Source: UBA7185 sp964606855
GTDB lineage: Bacteria > Bacillota > Peptococcia > Peptococcales > Peptococcaceae
Direction of reading: 5' to 3'
NCBI GenBank assembly: GCA_964606855.1
Contig: CAZSHM010000006.1
Coordinates: forward strand, 1-59,112
DNA length: 59,112 bases
Shown in pieces: positions 36,901 through 44,308 of the stretch. The notes under the pieces were generated by a model. The model saw nothing but the letters and a program-made list of their open reading frames with translations. It was not told where the DNA came from and did not search any database. Every line of letters begins with the position of its first letter. Positions within the stretch are counted from its first letter, which is position 1. A program made the translations under genes and the position numbers.

Positions 36901-38852
36901 GTCTCGCCGGGCAGCTGCAGCGCGGGCAGGCGGTCCTCCGCCCCCAGATTCTGATAGATGCGGAAGATGTTGTAGCGGATCCCCACCGGAAGCGACTGGT
37001 CGAACAGCTCCGCAAGCGCATCCAGGATCTGCCGCTTCATGCTCTCAAACAGATACGGCTCGCCGCTCAGCTGCTGCAGGAAGCGCAGCGCCGCCGCCTG
37101 CAGCTCCAGACTGTCGCGGCGCAGAACCTCCAGCGTGAAGTCCAGAAGTTCCTGCAGCTGTTCGAGCTCGCAGAGCTTGGTCGGCACGGAGATCAGCGTG
37201 TCCATGAGGATGAAGTTCACATCGTCCTCCCAGTGCGCGTCGTGATAGTAGTAGAGCAGCACGTCCAGATACCCGTAGCGGTCCTCTGTCGGGGATTTTT
37301 CCAGCACGACCCCGACCACGATCTTGAGCGCGTAGCCGAGCCATTGCTTGTGCCGCTCGGTGATCCTGTGATCCGGTATGACAATCTTGCTCAGATAGCG
37401 CTGCCAGAGCGTGAGCGAGGTGGTCTGCCCCGTCGGCAGCTTCACGCCGTCCGGCAGCTCCTTGCGGTAGATCTCGTCGTAGTTGATGATGATCTGCCCC
37501 ATCAGCTCCGCCGCCTGCCGGCGGATATCGCCCTCGCGGTGCATCAGCAGTTCGTAGAGAAAGTTCAGCGTCATGCTCTTCTGCCGCTGGGTCATATAGG
37601 TATAGTACTCTTCAAAGATGTGAATATAGGCGCGCGTGTTCTTCCAGTCCTTCTCGCTGCGCGCGGCTTCCAGCAGGGCTCCGAAGGAGGTCTCCGTGCT
37701 CAGGAACTCCATCAGCCAGATATTATGGCGGATCGCGAGGAATTTGAAATTCGTGATGGCCTCCTGCGCGTTCACCAGGGCGATGTCCTTCTGCTCCACC
37801 GGCGAGAGCACATCGGTGCTGAAATCGATGTTGACGCCCAGGCTCACCATATAGTCCTCGAAGTCCTTCAGCTTGGCGTAGACGTAGCGGTAGCGCCGCT
37901 CCTTTTGCTCGTCCACCGACTCCAGCTTGCTCAGAATGATGTAGAAGGAATCCTCCAGGCTGAAGATGCCCATCTTCTCCTTGGGATACGGCCCCTCGTC
38001 CCGCCGCACGCGGAAGTCGGCATAGATGAGGATCAGCGACTCCAGCGGCAGGTTCTCCAGCTCCAGATCCCAGGTGGAATGGTTCACCGCGATGTGCGCA
38101 ATCGTGGGCATATTCTTCTTCTCAAACCACTGCCCTGTGTAGTAGTAGTGGAGATGCGCCATGCGCTTCGTCTCTGAGGGCTTGCAGCCGAATTTGCCGA
38201 TGTCGTGGCCGACTGCCGCGCCGCTCACCAGCGCCAGGTGAACCGGCACGCCCGCCGCCTGCAGCTGCCGCGCCACGTGCATCGCCACATAGTGGACACC
38301 GGCAATGTGGCTCAGCGTGTTGAAGAAGAAGACCTCCTTGCCGATGTACATCAGCTCGTAGAGATACAGTTCGCGGAAGTAGCGGCAGAACCGCTTGTAC
38401 TCCTCCTTAATCACGTTCTCCGGCAGCGTATCCGGATCCAGGAAGGCGAAATCCGTGAAGGGATCGAACGTCTTATGCGCCAGCTTAAAGTCCAGCGCGC
38501 AGCGAAGCACGCGCACAAACAGCTGCACCCCGTCGTCAAACCGTTCCGGAAATTCCATGAAGACGCTCTCGGGATAGGACCAGCTGATGAGATACCAGTA
38601 GCAGTATTCCAGCCAGCCCTTTTCCGGATCCTCCGGGTAGCACTCCGGACAGATATTCCGGCAGAGTTCCAGAACATCGGCACAGCTCCATTCTGTGTCG
38701 CGTTTCAGGAGCACCGCCACGACATATTGCAGATCCTCCAAGTGGCTCGACGTCAGTCGCGGGTAGCGCTCTTCCAGGGAGAGAAAAAACTCTGACACGG
38801 CATTCTGTGCAAAAATCTCCTGCAGTTCCTCCAATACATGTGTCTGTGTCAC
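33984..38852 (-). CDS. giant multidomain protein: HD domain, helical repeats, NadD-like nucleotidyltransferase, GNAT-like segment, PRTase-like domain
   Basis: 1622 residues, no signal peptide or TM segment seen. An HD phosphohydrolase-type domain has H187, HDIGK (216-220) and D279. About residues 290-900 look like helical HEAT/ARM-type repeats (leucine-rich, no catalytic motif). About residues 915-1080 are a nicotinate-nucleotide adenylyltransferase-like domain (FFPGTFDPFSSSHKG, YIVAGSDVIQNASSYQKAP, ISSTRIREN). A segment near 1150-1310 (VESVLLRQGFV) looks GNAT-like. About residues 1320-1500 contain the PRPP-loop-like VILVDDVLHKGNRL. A Cys cluster (SPRCPDRGSCGRYD) precedes the end. GTG 38852 is chosen because AGGAGG lies 8 bases upstream. 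Function unknown; nucleotide or NAD-related chemistry is inferred. Confidence 0.85.
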   Translation of the reverse strand: MTQTHVLEELQEIFAQNAVSEFFLSLEERYPRLTSSHLEDLQYVVAVLLKRDTEWSCADVLELCRNICPECYPEDPEKGWLEYCYWYLISWSYPESVFMEFPERFDDGVQLFVRVLRCALDFKLAHKTFDPFTDFAFLDPDTLPENVIKEEYKRFCRYFRELYLYELMYIGKEVFFFNTLSHIAGVHYVAMHVARQLQAAGVPVHLALVSGAAVGHDIGKFGCKPSETKRMAHLHYYYTGQWFEKKNMPTIAHIAVNHSTWDLELENLPLESLILIYADFRVRRDEGPYPKEKMGIFSLEDSFYIILSKLESVDEQKERRYRYVYAKLKDFEDYMVSLGVNIDFSTDVLSPVEQKDIALVNAQEAITNFKFLAIRHNIWLMEFLSTETSFGALLEAARSEKDWKNTRAYIHIFEEYYTYMTQRQKSMTLNFLYELLMHREGDIRRQAAELMGQIIINYDEIYRKELPDGVKLPTGQTTSLTLWQRYLSKIVIPDHRITERHKQWLGYALKIVVGVVLEKSPTEDRYGYLDVLLYYYHDAHWEDDVNFILMDTLISVPTKLCELEQLQELLDFTLEVLRRDSLELQAAALRFLQQLSGEPYLFESMKRQILDALAELFDQSLPVGIRYNIFRIYQNLGAEDRLPALQLPGETEQGVISELLLENLKVATPWILKRTNIDFLLEEACQRRSIPLLQVATHLSNILKVGERINVRHRAGQGLLDIAPLLTHEECNELVIELTKGLEIGEYEFSKYIPEYLGQIALFLRPQELDEFIQDILKLLRNANNRVVSVTLNTLGVVLEHYPAYRERYGEAREVFEGRRRKILGMILSGLSSYDEEVSSEAFIVLGHQLFGSPLLTLEQKYEIFFLVYKRMLILIYGKEMSGLAFFNRAGSLNHIYRFISDYLLEYGEFVVPEVERVAFFPGTFDPFSSSHKGIVQEIRDMGFQVYLALDEFSWSKKTQPRMTRRQIIVMSVADEENVFLFPDEIPINLDNPRDLARLQELFPGKEVYIVAGSDVIQNASSYQKAPRPGSVHQYNHIVFRRASGDETDTAVEQQEQMVREKIQGKLIYLTLPTYLEDISSTRIRENIDCNRDISNLINPLAQNYIYRYGLYLREPQYKPILLAKDIKFEYVSEESSQEVYQLLVSFAHMEELMDLLSEHWQRREAMLTLLKDASQNNRIVAFSLSYTMDTKDMYDVFHDAETVEWLRARMFGKIAVLTGIYQLPDCSVKNAEQLLLTETLAQYLSDDFGYALYLGPEDPDVESVLLRQGFVTTPMRLPGQALYMVDMRMPVTLTKNIETNIKEPFNHSERLLAVVEQCHRRLQEAMTELYPGNLVLSIDAGVMHHKLLQIITHANHVPNEPLPVRRLGKHMCVPFGKILCGMVVPNTVTKTLHTEKVYSGDLEEFTIQNVPFYSTLENQVRTIKSFDRPVILVDDVLHKGNRLRGLEPILQKEGVQVDRIVVGILSARGKDLMAVRQCPVESAYFLPRMRSWFVESNLYPFIGGDMVAHSEATDANLIPSINFILPYAVPGFMKGISPAALYRFSLTCLKNVLEILQVLEEEYQEIFERRLTLGRLGEVLISPRCPDRGSCGRYDKNVAASDYIADDLQKLERLQSIVRQK

Positions 38853-38976
38853 TCCACTGACCTCCTCCATCTTTGCAGCCGGCGCCTTCCGGAAGAAATC
38901 CGCGCGCCGCGCGCGGGAATGTGCCGCAGAGGGCACGGGCGGCGCGGATCTTCCTGCCTGCGCGTTCGTTTCCTCT

Positions 38977-39005
38977 ATTATGCAAAATTTGCGTGGAAAT
39001 TACAA
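38977..39005 (-). promoter_or_regulatory. promoter for the giant-protein operon
   Basis: Minus strand TTGTAA, 17-base spacer, CATAAT. Predicted start near 38970, about 118 bases before the GTG start. The remaining 39006-39196 holds no gene I recognise. Confidence 0.55.
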
Positions 39006-39196
39006 CCCGAAATTTCTCGCGCCGGCCGCGGCGCAGTGCCCCGGCCGGCGCGGGGCGCACCACGCGCAAACGCGCCCTGCAAGCGATGTTGGGCCGCCGG
39101 CGGACGCTTCCCGGGCCGGCGGGTGTGCGCTGCAGCACAAAGATACCGGATATTTTCATGCATCAGCCCAAACCGCGCCAGGCTTGCCGCAGACAG

Positions 39197-39244
39197 AACC
39201 GGCCCGTCCGGCAGGGCGCCGAGGCACCGCCGGACAGGCCGGTT
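39197..39244 (-). terminator. hairpin terminator after the ABC transporter
   Basis: Minus strand AACCGGCCtGTCCGGC / GCCGGACgGGCCGGTT, 16-base arms with one mismatch, 73 bases past the ATPase stop. The U tract is weak. Confidence 0.65.
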
Positions 39245-39317
39245 TCAACAAAGTTGTTGCTTTCACACTGCGGTTTTAGAATCGGTACGCCCGCCGCGGC
39301 GCGATCCGGCGGCGCGG

Positions 39318-40040
39318 CTACAGCACCTTGGCCAGAAAATTCCGCGTGCGCTCCTGCTGCGGATGGAAAAAGAGCTCCTGGGGCGTCCCCTGCTCCAGCA
39401 CTCTGCCCTCGTCGATAAAGAGAACCCTATCCGCCACCTCGCGGGCAAACCCCATCTCGTGCGTCACGATCACCATGGTCATGCCCTCGCCTGCCAGGTC
39501 GCGGATCACGTTCAGCACTTCGCCCACCATCTCCGGATCCAGCGCCGAGGTGGGCTCGTCGAAGAGCATGATGTCCGGGTGCATGGCCAGCGCCCGCGCG
39601 ATGGCCACCCGCTGCTGCTGCCCGCCCGAGAGATTGTCCGGGTGCACGTTGGCTTTCTCCACCAGGCCCACTTTGCGCAGAAGTTCCATGGCGGTCGCCT
39701 CCGCCTCCTCCTTGGACACGCCCTTGACCTTGATCGGCGCCAGCGTGATGTTGTGCAGCACCGTCCTGTTGGGGAACAGATTGAAGCGCTGGAACACCAT
39801 GCCCAGGTTCTCGCGGATCTTGTTCACGTCGTTCTTGGGATCGGTGATCTCCACCCCGTCGATAAAAATCTGTCCCGAGGTGGGCGTCTCCAGAAGATTG
39901 AGACAGCGCAGGAAGGTGCTCTTGCCGCTGCCCGAGGGCCCGATGACACAGACGACCTCCTGGTCGCGGATCGTCTCCGTGATGCCCCGCAGCACCTCCA
40001 GCTTGCCGAAACTCTTGTGCAGGTCCTTGATCTCGATCAT
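39318..40040 (-). CDS. glnQ: polar amino acid ABC transporter ATP-binding protein
   Basis: 240-residue ATPase. Walker A GPSGSGKST, Q-loop GMVFQRFNLFPN, signature LSGGQQQR, Walker B MLFDEPTSALDPE, H-loop VTHEMGFARE. The pattern is that of the GlnQ/HisP group; the substrate cannot be told. GAGGAGGAGGACT precedes the ATG. It starts 11 bases after the permease stop. Confidence 0.93.
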   Translation of the reverse strand: MIEIKDLHKSFGKLEVLRGITETIRDQEVVCVIGPSGSGKSTFLRCLNLLETPTSGQIFIDGVEITDPKNDVNKIRENLGMVFQRFNLFPNRTVLHNITLAPIKVKGVSKEEAEATAMELLRKVGLVEKANVHPDNLSGGQQQRVAIARALAMHPDIMLFDEPTSALDPEMVGEVLNVIRDLAGEGMTMVIVTHEMGFAREVADRVLFIDEGRVLEQGTPQELFFHPQQERTRNFLAKVL

Positions 40041-40051
40041 AGTCCTCCTCC

Positions 40052-40738
40052 TCACTGCGCGGTGCTCATATGCCAGCGCTTCTCGATAAAGTCGACGACG
40101 CGGGAGATGGTGAAAGTCAGGATGAGGTAGACACAGGCCACGCCGATATACGCCGGAAACGGCGCGTAGGTGACGGAGGTGTAGATCTGCCCGACCTTCA
40201 TAATCTCTGTGACGCCGATGACCGCCAGGAGTGACGTGTCCTTCAGCAGCACGATGAACTCGTTGCACAGCGGCGGGATCACGCGCTTCACCGCCTGCGG
40301 CAGAATGATGTAGCGCATGGCCTTGCTGTGATTCATGCCCAGGGAGCGGGCCGCCTCCATCTGTCCCCGGTCTACGGACTGGATCCCGGAGCGGAAAATC
40401 TCCGCGATGTAGGCGCCGCTGTTCAGACTGCAGACCACGATCGCGGTGGTCATCACCGCAAAGTGAAAGCCGCTGGTGCCCATCGTTTGGTTGACGATGG
40501 AGGGCACGCCGAAGTGGAACAGCAGAATCTGCACGTAGAGCGGTGTGCCGCGCAGGCACTCGATGTAGACGTTGGAGAGGATTTTGAGCGGCCAGATATG
40601 GCTCAGCTTGCACAGCGCCATCACCAGCCCGATGAGCATCCCCAGGCAGACCGCGATCGCCGTGATGCGGATAGTGACCAGCGCCCCCTCCCACAGGCGC
40701 GGCATGATCGTCCAAAAATGATAGCCGAAATTGATCAT
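40052..40738 (-). CDS. polar amino acid ABC transporter permease
   Basis: 228-residue inner-membrane permease of the His/Glu/Gln/Arg family with about five helices. The EAA loop is EAARSLGMNHSKAMRYIILP, and ECLRGTPLYVQILLF is typical. Start is uncertain: ATG 40738 or the GTG 12 bases upstream, neither with an ideal ribosome site. No substrate-binding protein gene is adjacent; upstream is tRNA-Val and its terminator. Confidence 0.92.
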   Translation of the reverse strand: MINFGYHFWTIMPRLWEGALVTIRITAIAVCLGMLIGLVMALCKLSHIWPLKILSNVYIECLRGTPLYVQILLFHFGVPSIVNQTMGTSGFHFAVMTTAIVVCSLNSGAYIAEIFRSGIQSVDRGQMEAARSLGMNHSKAMRYIILPQAVKRVIPPLCNEFIVLLKDTSLLAVIGVTEIMKVGQIYTSVTYAPFPAYIGVACVYLILTFTISRVVDFIEKRWHMSTAQ

Positions 40739-40838
40739 CCGTCGATGCACTTCCTTTTCTGTAATCCGTTTCTGTCTTCCGTGACTGAAACTCCTTGCCG
40801 AACTTCTCTGAGAACCTCCTTGTGCGAACGCGTTATGT

Positions 40839-40879
40839 AAAAAAATCCGAACCCCGCCCCCATGGGGTGGAATTCGGAT
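40839..40879 (-). terminator. intrinsic terminator after tRNA-Val
   Basis: Minus strand ATCCGAATTCCACCCC / GGGGCGGGGTTCGGAT followed by TTTTTT, 10 bases after the tRNA. Confidence 0.85.
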
Positions 40880-40888
40880 GTTGCGCGG

Positions 40889-40965
40889 TGGTGGGCGATA
40901 TAGGACTCGAACCTACGACCCCTTGCATGTCAAGCAAGTGCTCTAACCATCTGAGCTAATCTCCC
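40889..40965 (-). tRNA. tRNA-Val (anticodon GAC), CCA encoded
   Basis: D arm GCTCAGATGGTTAGAGC, anticodon arm CTTGC-TTGACAT-GCAAG giving GAC, T arm GTAGG-TTCGAGT-CCTAT. Acceptor GGGAGAT against ATCGCCC leaves an A4/G69 mismatch where most tRNA-Val have C-G. A73 and CCA are encoded. Confidence 0.92.
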
Positions 40966-41095
40966 GCGACAGGAAGTATCATAGCATACCTTGCGCGATC
41001 GCGCAAGATTTTTCACACAACTTTTTTGATTTTTTTCGCGCGCCTTCTCCGGCATGCGGCCCGGCGCGCGACGGCAGCCGGCCGCCGGTCGGCGC

Positions 41096-41320
41096 TCAGG
41101 TGCGCCGCCCCATCTCCTCCGACAGCAGCGACGCCTGCGACAGGCCCGTGGCCGCGGCCAGCTTGTCGAGCGTCTCCAGCGAGGAGCTGACCTCCGCCCG
41201 CTCGATCTTGCCGTAGCCGCGCGTGCTCATCTCCGCCTTGACGGCCATCTCCTCCTGGGACAGCCGGTTTTCGGCTCGATACTGTTTCAGATTGACCGAT
41301 AAGATCAGTTTAGAATGCAT
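41096..41320 (-). CDS. XRE-family helix-turn-helix protein
   Basis: 74 residues, essentially only a Cro/C1-type HTH: LKQYRAENRLSQEEMAVKAE, then MSTRGYGKIERAEVSSSLET and LDKLAAATGLS. GGGAG precedes the ATG. It starts 13 bases after tyrS in the same direction, so it is co-transcribed. Target unknown. Confidence 0.88.
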   Translation of the reverse strand: MHSKLILSVNLKQYRAENRLSQEEMAVKAEMSTRGYGKIERAEVSSSLETLDKLAAATGLSQASLLSEEMGRRT

Positions 41321-41333
41321 CTTGTATCTCCCG

Positions 41334-42569
41334 CTACAGCGTCACCCGCCGGAAATGTTTCTTCCCGCGCCGCACCACGATCCCCTTCCCGGAGAAGCGC
41401 GACCGGTCAAAACACTGCCGGATATCCGTAACTTTTTCGCCGTCCACCGTCACGCCGCCCTGCTCCACGGCCCGGCGCCCCTCGGAGCGGCTGCCGACCA
41501 GGCCGGAGCGGTGCAGGAGCGTCACCACATCGACGGCGTCCTCCGTGAAATCCGCATCTTGCAGGCGCGCCAAGGGCATCTCCTCCGCCTCGCCCGCGGA
41601 GAAGAGCGCCCGCGCGCTCTGCTGCGCCCGCGCGGCCTCCTCCCCGCCGTGCACCAACTTCGTCAGCTCGTAGGCCAGGATCTCCTTGGCGGTGTTCAGC
41701 TGGCTCCCCTGCCAGCCCGCCATGGCGTCAATCTCCTCCAGCGGCAGGAACGTCAGCATCCGCAGGCAGCGGAGCACATCGGCGTCGGCCACGTTCCGCC
41801 AGTACTGGTAGAAGGCGAAGGGACTGGTCTTGTTCGGATCGAGCCACACCGCGCCGGACTGGGTCTTCCCCATCTTTTTGCCCTCCGAGTTGAGCAGGAG
41901 CGGGATGGTCATCGCGTAGGCGTCCTCCCCGTCCAGGCGGCGGATCAGCTCGGTGCCGCCCAGCATATTGCTCCACTGGTCGTCCCCGCCCAGCTGCAGG
42001 TTGCAGCCGTAGCGCTGGTGCAGGATATAGAAGTCGTAGCTCTGCATGATCATATAGTTGAATTCCAGGAAGGTCAGCCCGCGCTCCATGCGGTTCTTGT
42101 AGCACTCCGCCGTCAGCATCCGGTTGACGCTGAAATGCGGCCCGACTTTCCGCAAGAGTTCGATGTAGTTCAAGGGCAGCAGCCAGTCTGCATTGTTGAG
42201 GAAAAGTGCCTTCCCGTCGGAAAAATCGATGAACCGGCTCATCTGCCGCCGGAAGCAGTCACAGTTGTGCTGAATATCCTCCGGCGTCAACATCCGGCGC
42301 ATATCGGTGCGGCCGGAGGGATCGCCGATCATACCGGTGCCGCCGCCCACGAGGGCGATCGGCAGATTCCCCGCCATCTGCAGGCGCCGCATCAGGCTGA
42401 GCGCCATAAAATGCCCCACGTGCAGGCTGTCCGCCGTCGGATCAAAACCGATATAGAAGACCGCCTTGCCGTTGTCGATCAGCTCCCGGATCTCCGCCTC
42501 GTCCGTGACCTGCGCGATCAGGCCGCGCGCCACCAGTTCCTCGTATACCGTTCTCGTGTTCTCGCTCAT
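41334..42569 (-). CDS. tyrS: tyrosyl-tRNA synthetase
   Basis: Class I synthetase, 411 residues. FYIGFDPTADSLHVGHFMAL carries the HIGH-like motif, QLGGDDQWSNMLGG binds tyrosine, KKMGKTQSG is the KMSKS-like loop, and the C-terminal S4 domain follows (SRSEGRRAVEQGGVTVDG). AAAGGAG precedes the ATG at 42569. It has its own consensus promoter and no T-box leader (about 55 bases). Confidence 0.97.
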   Translation of the reverse strand: MSENTRTVYEELVARGLIAQVTDEAEIRELIDNGKAVFYIGFDPTADSLHVGHFMALSLMRRLQMAGNLPIALVGGGTGMIGDPSGRTDMRRMLTPEDIQHNCDCFRRQMSRFIDFSDGKALFLNNADWLLPLNYIELLRKVGPHFSVNRMLTAECYKNRMERGLTFLEFNYMIMQSYDFYILHQRYGCNLQLGGDDQWSNMLGGTELIRRLDGEDAYAMTIPLLLNSEGKKMGKTQSGAVWLDPNKTSPFAFYQYWRNVADADVLRCLRMLTFLPLEEIDAMAGWQGSQLNTAKEILAYELTKLVHGGEEAARAQQSARALFSAGEAEEMPLARLQDADFTEDAVDVVTLLHRSGLVGSRSEGRRAVEQGGVTVDGEKVTDIRQCFDRSRFSGKGIVVRRGKKHFRRVTL

Positions 42570-42632
42570 ACGCTTGCTCCTTTGCTGAAAAGCCGCGGCC
42601 GTCCCGCTCCCCGCCACGGTGCGTTACTGCCT

Positions 42633-42661
42633 AGTATACCGGATACGGCGGGCGCTGTCAA
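42633..42661 (-). promoter_or_regulatory. tyrS promoter
   Basis: Minus strand TTGACA, 17-base spacer, TATACT. Near consensus. Confidence 0.85.
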
Positions 42662-42792
42662 TAAAAATTGGAAATTTCATCCTGCACCTCTCGATCCCGG
42701 ATCCCCCGGCACAAGCCGCGGGGAGCGGGGCGGAAATCTGTCTGAACTTCCTCCTGTGCCGGAAAATATTCCCGGCATTTGCGGCAAACGCC

Positions 42793-42821
42793 TTGTTTTC
42801 TCGTCGCAAATTTGATACACT
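42793..42821 (+). promoter_or_regulatory. mscL promoter
   Basis: Plus strand TTGTTT, 17-base spacer, TACACT; the start would be about 28 bases before the ATG. Divergent from the tyrS promoter. Confidence 0.5.
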
Positions 42822-42855
42822 GACCAAAGAAACCATCTCTAGGAGGAAATGCCTT

Positions 42856-43293
42856 ATGTGGAAAGATTTTTGGAAGGATTTCAAGGACTTTGCCTTTAAA
42901 GGGAATGTGCTGGATATGTCCATCGGCGTGATCATCGGCGGTGCCTTCGGCAAGATCGTCAGCTCGCTGGTCGACGATGTCATCATGCCGATCTTCGGCT
43001 TTCTCACCGCCGGCACGGACTTCTCCCAGCTCAAACTGGTGCTGAGCCCGGCGCAGGTCGACGCCGCCGGGACGATCATCCGCCCGGAATCCGCCATTCT
43101 CTACGGAAACTTCATCCAGAACACCGTCGACTTCTTCATCATTGCCCTCTGCATCTTCTTCTTCGTGCGGCAGATCACCAAACTGCAGAAGCGCCACCGC
43201 CATGCGGAACCGGAACCGGAGCCGGCCCCTGCCGCTCCCACCACCGAGGAACTGCTGACAGAGATCCGCGACCTGCTCAAGGAGAAAGCCTGA
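42856..43293 (+). CDS. mscL: large-conductance mechanosensitive channel
   Basis: 145-residue pore protein that releases solutes on hypo-osmotic shock. FKGNVLDMSIGVIIGGAFGK is TM1 and the gate, NFIQNTVDFFIIALCIFFFV is TM2, and a Glu/Pro-rich linker leads to the C-terminal helix (TTEELLTEIRDLLKEKA). A perfect AGGAGG lies before the ATG at 42856. Confidence 0.97.
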   Translation: MWKDFWKDFKDFAFKGNVLDMSIGVIIGGAFGKIVSSLVDDVIMPIFGFLTAGTDFSQLKLVLSPAQVDAAGTIIRPESAILYGNFIQNTVDFFIIALCIFFFVRQITKLQKRHRHAEPEPEPAPAAPTTEELLTEIRDLLKEKA

Positions 43294-43326
43294 GCACCGC
43301 GCTCCCTTCCAAAACGCGGAAAACAA

Positions 43327-43365
43327 AACTCCCGGCCACGTCCTCCCCGCGGCCGGGAGTTTTTT
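43327..43365 (+). terminator. intrinsic terminator of mscL
   Basis: AACTCCCGGCC / GGCCGGGAGTT followed by TTTT on the plus strand. Confidence 0.88.
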
Positions 43366-43409
43366 GCGCCCACCCGGGAAGCACACGGCTTCTTCCCGCG
43401 CTTCCCGGG

Positions 43410-43437
43410 TTGAAACCCCCCTGTTTTGGGGTATAAT
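43410..43437 (+). promoter_or_regulatory. promoter of the Cys/His-repeat gene
   Basis: TTGAAA, 16-base spacer, TATAAT. The spacer holds CCCCCTGTTTTGGGG, a small inverted repeat that could be an operator. Confidence 0.7.
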
Positions 43438-43491
43438 AGGGTTGACACAAGAAAACAGTTCCGCAACAGAATCGCGGAGGAGGCCATTCCT

Positions 43492-44074
43492 ATGAAACGC
43501 AAAAGACTGGGAACCCTCAGCGGTCTACACGGACGCGGAGATCACGTCCGCGCTGCAGATGGTGGAATCCGCCTTCCCACAGGAGTTTGAAGGCTGCACG
43601 CTGAACAAACTCTCCTACCCGGGCGATGCGCGCGCGGAGACGTGCCAAAGATGGGCGGCGCAGTATCAAGCGGGGAAAGCGATCGTCATCTGCGCCGATT
43701 TTGACGTCGGCACCGCACCCCGGGCAGATTCGCTTGCGCCCGGTACGGCCTGTGAAGGCTGGGAGTGGGTTCTGGTGCAAAACGCGGACGGGACCTGGAC
43801 GCCCGTGGCCAACGGGGCCGCGGACACCCTCCGCCCCTGCGGCGTGCCCGGCTGCACCATCACCGGCGAACATTCCCACGGCACCTGCGGTGTGCCCGGC
43901 TGCACCATCGCCGGTGAACATTCCCACGGCCCCTGCGGCGTGCCCGGCTGCACCATCGCCGGCGAACATTCCCACGGCACCTGCGGTGTGCCCGGCTGCA
44001 CCATCGCCGGCGAACATTCCCACACGCATCACGCCGAGGCACACCACGGGGCCCATCCTGGCGCGCACCACTGA
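43492..44074 (+). pseudogene. Cys/His-repeat protein, frameshifted with signal peptide deleted
   Basis: A promoter, an AGGAGG site and ATG AAA CGC (MKRKRLGTLS, like a signal-peptide start) lead into a short frame that stops at codon 34. In another frame the conserved body begins at about 43530 (VYTDAEITSALQMVESAF, then GCTLNKLSYPGDARAETC, AIVICADFDVGTA, EWVLVQNADGTW), as in secreted lipoproteins of related Clostridia. It is followed by four 16-residue repeats CGVPGCTIxGEHSHGx and a His-rich tail (HTHHAEAHHGAHPGAHH). The hydrophobic leader is missing, so a deletion plus frameshift is inferred. A start at 43559 would give a 171-residue cytoplasmic protein, which is less likely. Confidence 0.6.
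43838..44029 (+). repeat. four 48-base coding repeats (metal-binding-like)
   Basis: Four tandem 48-base units start at 43838, 43886, 43934 and 43982. Each encodes CGVPGCTI(T/A)GEHSH plus two residues. The Cys pair and HSH suggest metal binding; the copies are nearly identical, implying recent expansion. Confidence 0.85.
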
Positions 44075-44181
44075 ACCTTGTCCCGGTACGGCGCTCCGGG
44101 GAACCGATCTTGACGGACAGCGTTTCCGGGGGAGTGCTTTCAAAAGAGGCGATATGCCGCTAAAAACCCGCGTAAAATTGG

Positions 44182-44237
44182 AACAGGGCCGAACCTTCCT
44201 CTGTCAAGCGGAAGGCCGGCCCTGTCCTGTTTTTTTC
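44182..44237 (+). terminator. intrinsic terminator of the Cys/His-repeat gene
   Basis: ACAGGGCCG...CCGGCCCTGT stem with inner CTTCC/GGAAG, then TTTTTTT. Confidence 0.75.
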
Positions 44238-44308
44238 AGCCATCCACGCAAACCAGGTGCTCCAAACAAAACGGCATATCCGGATCCTGCACACGCCCGC
44301 AGAGCGGA

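Noticed and set aside
33990..38177. A 1395-codon open frame on the plus strand
   Set aside because: It is antisense to the giant minus-strand gene; its His/Gln/Leu/Arg-rich product has no recognised domain and results from GC-rich codon bias.
43838..44029. Regular 48-base repeats suggestive of CRISPR
   Set aside because: The units are contiguous without spacers and encode a clear Cys/His peptide repeat.
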